DNA of 64,000 nucleotides from an uncultured Chloroflexota bacterium (GTDB lineage: Bacteria; Chloroflexota; Chloroflexia; Thermomicrobiales; UBA6265), in the NCBI GenBank assembly GCA_937901745.1, contig CALGSZ010000055.1, positions 86,513 through 150,512 of the forward strand, written 5' to 3'. The notes under the pieces were generated by a model. It ran no database searches. It saw only the letters and a list, made by a program, of their open reading frames with translations, and was not told the DNA's origin. The position numbers and the translations under genes are program-made. The first letter of the stretch is position 1. Each line of letters starts with the position of its first letter. This document shows positions 61,746 to 64,000 of this stretch, in pieces.

Positions 61746-62195
61746 TTACTCCACTTCCATCGTGCACTCGATCTCAACCGCGATCTGGTTCGGCAGAGCG
61801 ACGAACCCCACCGCGGACCGGCTGTGCTTACCGGCCTCGCCGAAGACTTCGACGAAGAGATCGGAGCATCCGTTGATGACCTTCGGCTGATCGCCAAAGG
61901 ACGGGTCGGAGTTGACCATCCCCAGAACCTTGACGACCCGCTTGACGCGGTCAAGGCTGCCCAGCTCCGCCCTGACCGTCGCCAAGATATTCATACCAAC
62001 CTCACGCGCAACCTGGTAGCCCTGCTCGACGGATAGGTTCTGTCCCAGCTTGCCAGACGGGGCGTTCGGTCCGGGGCCATGACCGGAGACAAAGAGCAGA
62101 TTGCCGGTCCGGACGCAGGTTACGTAATTCGCGGCCGGCTTCGGCGGCGGCGGCAGCTCGATACCCAGCTCCTTCAGGCGTTGTTCTGCGCTCAC
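61746..62195 (-). CDS. RidA family protein
   Basis: Enamine/imine deaminase family that clears reactive intermediates of PLP enzymes. The 149-residue protein is the longer YjgF-type (opening M-S-A-E-Q-R-L-K-E-L-G-I-E-L-P). It has L-F-V-S-G-H-G-P near 34-41, then V-L-G-M-V-N and R-S-A-V-G-F-V-A-L-P (about 125-134). The usual arginine near the C-terminal end is placed as in R-S-A-V-G. Sits next to a PLP aminotransferase, which fits a detoxifying role, though direct coupling is inference. GTG start after AAAGGGGAG. Confidence 0.85.
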   Translation of the reverse strand: MSAEQRLKELGIELPPPPKPAANYVTCVRTGNLLFVSGHGPGPNAPSGKLGQNLSVEQGYQVAREVGMNILATVRAELGSLDRVKRVVKVLGMVNSDPSFGDQPKVINGCSDLFVEVFGEAGKHSRSAVGFVALPNQIAVEIECTMEVE

Positions 62196-62392
62196 TCACA
62201 CTCCCCTTTCCACTCTAACTCCAACGGACGTTGCCGCTGGATGGTATTCACAGGCAGGCGACCGGTCAATCGGCATGCCCGCCGTCAGCACGCCTCACGA
62301 TATCTCGCCGCTCGCACCTTCCAGTGCGAAGCGCGTGCCAGTCCAATCTTGCCGTAGCTATGCGGGGTTCCGAAGTGCGTTCGCTGGCGAAT

Positions 62393-62421
62393 GGGGCGCG
62401 AACTACAGTCAGCCGCGCCCC
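62393..62421 (-). terminator. Hairpin after the aminotransferase gene
   Basis: Perfect 8-bp arms GGGGCGCG/CGCGCCCC with a 13-nt loop, just past the minus-strand aminotransferase stop. T-tract is poor. Confidence 0.45.
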
Positions 62422-62444
62422 ACCTCAGCCAGCTTTCGACCAAA

Positions 62445-63647
62445 TCAGCGGGTGCCAAGCACCTTGCCAATACGCTCGATCGCCTTCGTCAGCGCCTCGT
62501 CGCTCGTCGCAAAGGAGAGGCGGACGAACCCTTCCCCGGCTTCGCCGAACGCCGTGCCGGGGACAACCGCGACGTGCGCCTCTTGCAGGATGTAGTCCGC
62601 GAACTCCAGCGACGACTTGCCGGTGCCGCGAATGTCCGGGAAGGCGTAGAAGGCGCCTTCTGGCATCGGGCAATTGATGCCCTTGATCGCGCTCAGCCCC
62701 TCGGAGACGAGCTTGCGGCGGCGATCCCACGCGGTGACCATCTGGCCGATGAAATCTTGTGGACCTGTCAGCGCGGCGACTGCCCCCGCCTGCACGAACG
62801 ACGTCGCGTGCGTCACGGAGTGACTTTGGACCTTGGCGATCTCATTGATGAAGACCTTGGGTCCAGCCACGTAGCCGAGTCGCCACCCGGTCATCGCGTA
62901 GGCTTTGGAGAGCCCGTTGAAGGTCAGCGTCCGCTCCCACATGCCGGGCATCGCCGCGATGCTGAGGTGCTTTCGGCCGTCGTAGATGATCTTCTCGTAC
63001 ATCTCGTCCGTGTAGACGAGGATGTCGCGCTCCTTGGCAAAATCGCAGATCGCGGCGAATTCTTCCTCATCGAGGACGCGACCGGTGGGGTTGTTCGGTG
63101 AGTTGACGACGATGCCGCGCACTCGCGGATTGAAGTGCTTTTCGAGCACGTCGCGCGTGACGCGGAAGTTATTGTCCGGATCCAGGCCGACATGAACGAC
63201 GGTCCCGCCGGCCAGCTGGACCATCGACTCGTAGGAGACCCACGCCGGCTCCAGCAGCATGATCTCGACGCCGGGCTCGACGGTCGCCATCATCGCGGCG
63301 AAGAGCGCCTGCTTGCCACCCGGCGTAACGATGATCTCGCTCGGATCGTATTCGAGTCCGTTGTCCGCCTTCAGCTTCGCGGCGATCGCCTTCCGCAGCG
63401 CCGGCGTGCCATTGCTCGCCACGTAGTGGGTATCGCCGGCGTTCATCGCCTCGATCGTGGCCTGGCGGATGTGCTCCGGGGTGATGAAGTCAGGATCGCC
63501 GCCACCGAGGTCAACGACGTCAATCCCCTGCGCGCGCAGCTGGCGGGCCTTGTCGGACACCGCGAGCGTTGGCGACGGCGCGGCATCCCGCACCCGCGCG
63601 GCAAGGAAATCACTCGGGGGACGGTGTGTCACTTGCTGCGTCTGCAT
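62445..63647 (-). CDS. PLP-dependent aminotransferase, class I/II (aspartate aminotransferase-like)
   Basis: Transfers amino groups between amino acids and 2-oxoacids. The 400-residue fold type I enzyme has G-G-G-D-P-D-F near 50-56, N-S-P-N-N-P-T-G (about 180-187), Y-T-D-E-M-Y-E (about 212-218) and the PLP-lysine region S-K-A-Y-A-M-T-G-W-R-L-G (about 244-255). It ends with A-F-G-E and R-L-S-F-A. Features fit the aspartate/aromatic/LL-DAP-like group, but the substrate is not fixed. ATG 63647 follows AAGGGAGTAAC; the longer frame is not supported. Neighbour of ridA. Confidence 0.88.
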   Translation of the reverse strand: MQTQQVTHRPPSDFLAARVRDAAPSPTLAVSDKARQLRAQGIDVVDLGGGDPDFITPEHIRQATIEAMNAGDTHYVASNGTPALRKAIAAKLKADNGLEYDPSEIIVTPGGKQALFAAMMATVEPGVEIMLLEPAWVSYESMVQLAGGTVVHVGLDPDNNFRVTRDVLEKHFNPRVRGIVVNSPNNPTGRVLDEEEFAAICDFAKERDILVYTDEMYEKIIYDGRKHLSIAAMPGMWERTLTFNGLSKAYAMTGWRLGYVAGPKVFINEIAKVQSHSVTHATSFVQAGAVAALTGPQDFIGQMVTAWDRRRKLVSEGLSAIKGINCPMPEGAFYAFPDIRGTGKSSLEFADYILQEAHVAVVPGTAFGEAGEGFVRLSFATSDEALTKAIERIGKVLGTR

Positions 63648-63799
63648 AGTTACTCCCTTGGGCCATGGCGACTCGGCGCAAATTTTGCCTGGCCCGCGCA
63701 CTGCTGGGATCTCCTGGAACGCTCCCAGGAAGTGTCGATCCGGCCATGGATTCTACCATTGAGCGCAACACTCGCTTCACCTGAACGCTACCCCCGCAA

Positions 63800-63826
63800 T
63801 TAGCACTCGAACTTGATGAGTGCTAA
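63800..63826 (+). promoter_or_regulatory. CIRCE element (HrcA operator)
   Basis: TTAGCACTC-N9-GAGTGCTAA, an exact match to the CIRCE inverted repeat. It overlaps the -35 of the groES promoter, so HrcA would repress groES(L) until heat shock. Confidence 0.97.
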
Positions 63827-63841
63827 TCAGCGTGGTACCAT
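63813..63841 (+). promoter_or_regulatory. Promoter of groES
   Basis: TTGATG (63813-63818), 17-nt spacer, TACCAT (63836-63841) preceded by TGG (extended -10). The -35 lies in the right half of CIRCE. Confidence 0.65.
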
Positions 63842-63913
63842 CGGCCGGCGAATCTGCGTGAGTGGCCGCGTGGCCAGCTCGTGGCAGCGCGGTACGAATG
63901 AGGAGGTTGAAGC

Positions 63914-64000
63914 ATGGCCCAGGAGAGTGGGACGGCGACCGCGATCAAGCTGCGGCCGCTGGGCGACCGGGTGGTGGTCAAGCCGCTGAGCCGGGAGGAG
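63914..64000 (+). CDS. groES: Co-chaperonin GroES, N-terminal part (runs off the window)
   Basis: Lid of the GroEL folding chamber. Only the first 29 residues are present; after M-A-Q-E-S-G-T-A-T-A comes I-K-L-R-P-L-G-D-R-V-V-V-K-P, the typical GroES opening. The ATG is fixed by AGGAGG 7 nt upstream. The 10-residue extension before I-K-L-R is longer than in most GroES. Controlled by CIRCE. groEL is presumably downstream outside the window. Confidence 0.93.
   Translation, partial: MAQESGTATAIKLRPLGDRVVVKPLSREE

Overview
The window is a continuous stretch of high-GC, densely packed, ordinary-looking bacterial chromosome. Gene content and order (cvpA-mutS2, recN-ybaB, holB-PSP1 protein, the secD-secF pair, a membrane pyrophosphatase, an actinobacterial-like inositol-phosphate synthase, CIRCE-controlled groES, a Gram-positive-type SOS box, a T-box in front of ileS) fit a member of Chloroflexota, most likely class Thermomicrobia. 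This placement is inferred from gene content; there is no rRNA in the window to confirm it. I see no mobile element, prophage, CRISPR array or rRNA operon. One tRNA gene (Glu) is present.

Layout. 1-4 kb, mainly minus strand: the start of prmA, a sugar-phosphate nucleotidyltransferase, tRNA-Glu and the comEC/comEA competence pair. 4-11 kb: mfd on plus, facing cvpA-mutS2 on minus. 11-18 kb, plus: self-regulated lexA, a membrane glycosyltransferase, a DUF4126 protein, a DnaJ-type co-chaperone, purA-fabZ and a GT4 glycosyltransferase. 18-22 kb: a four-gene envelope-stress-like operon (zinc-ribbon membrane protein, DUF4178-like protein, PspA, SPFH-SHOCT protein). 22-28 kb: inositol-phosphate synthase, an ABC-class ATPase of unknown role, gyrA. 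28-36 kb: membrane protein and PHP phosphatase on minus, then nadD, secD-secF and hppA on plus. 36-44 kb: a flavin amine-oxidase-like enzyme, a metallo-hydrolase, pyrB, and the minus-strand recN-ybaB-DUF951-MFS group. 44-50 kb, minus: a lone molybdenum hydroxylase subunit and the overlapping NERD protein-holB-PSP1 group. 50-60 kb, plus: PAP2 phosphatase and GDPD, T-box-controlled ileS, and the S-adenosylmethionine cycle operon (adenosine-kinase-like, ahcY, metK). 60-64 kb: a methyltransferase, a 2H phosphoesterase, greA, ridA and an aminotransferase on minus, then groES running off the end.

Genes acting together: DNA repair and the SOS response (lexA, mfd, recN, mutS2, with gyrA and holB as replication functions); protein export and membrane energetics (secDF, hppA); envelope maintenance (pspA/SPFH group, fabZ, ino1, PAP2, GDPD); and one-carbon recycling (metK, ahcY, adenosine kinase).

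Most unusual items: SecD carries a roughly 57-residue insertion with calcium-loop-like repeats and duplicated cysteine motifs; IleRS has the class I HIGH signature rearranged to GVHH and is controlled by a T-box; the lexA promoter has its SOS operator placed exactly in the spacer; the secD promoter is framed by an inverted repeat; and a 30-codon ORF links secD to secF. No clear new multi-gene system stands out; the PspA-SPFH operon is the best candidate for a poorly characterised one.
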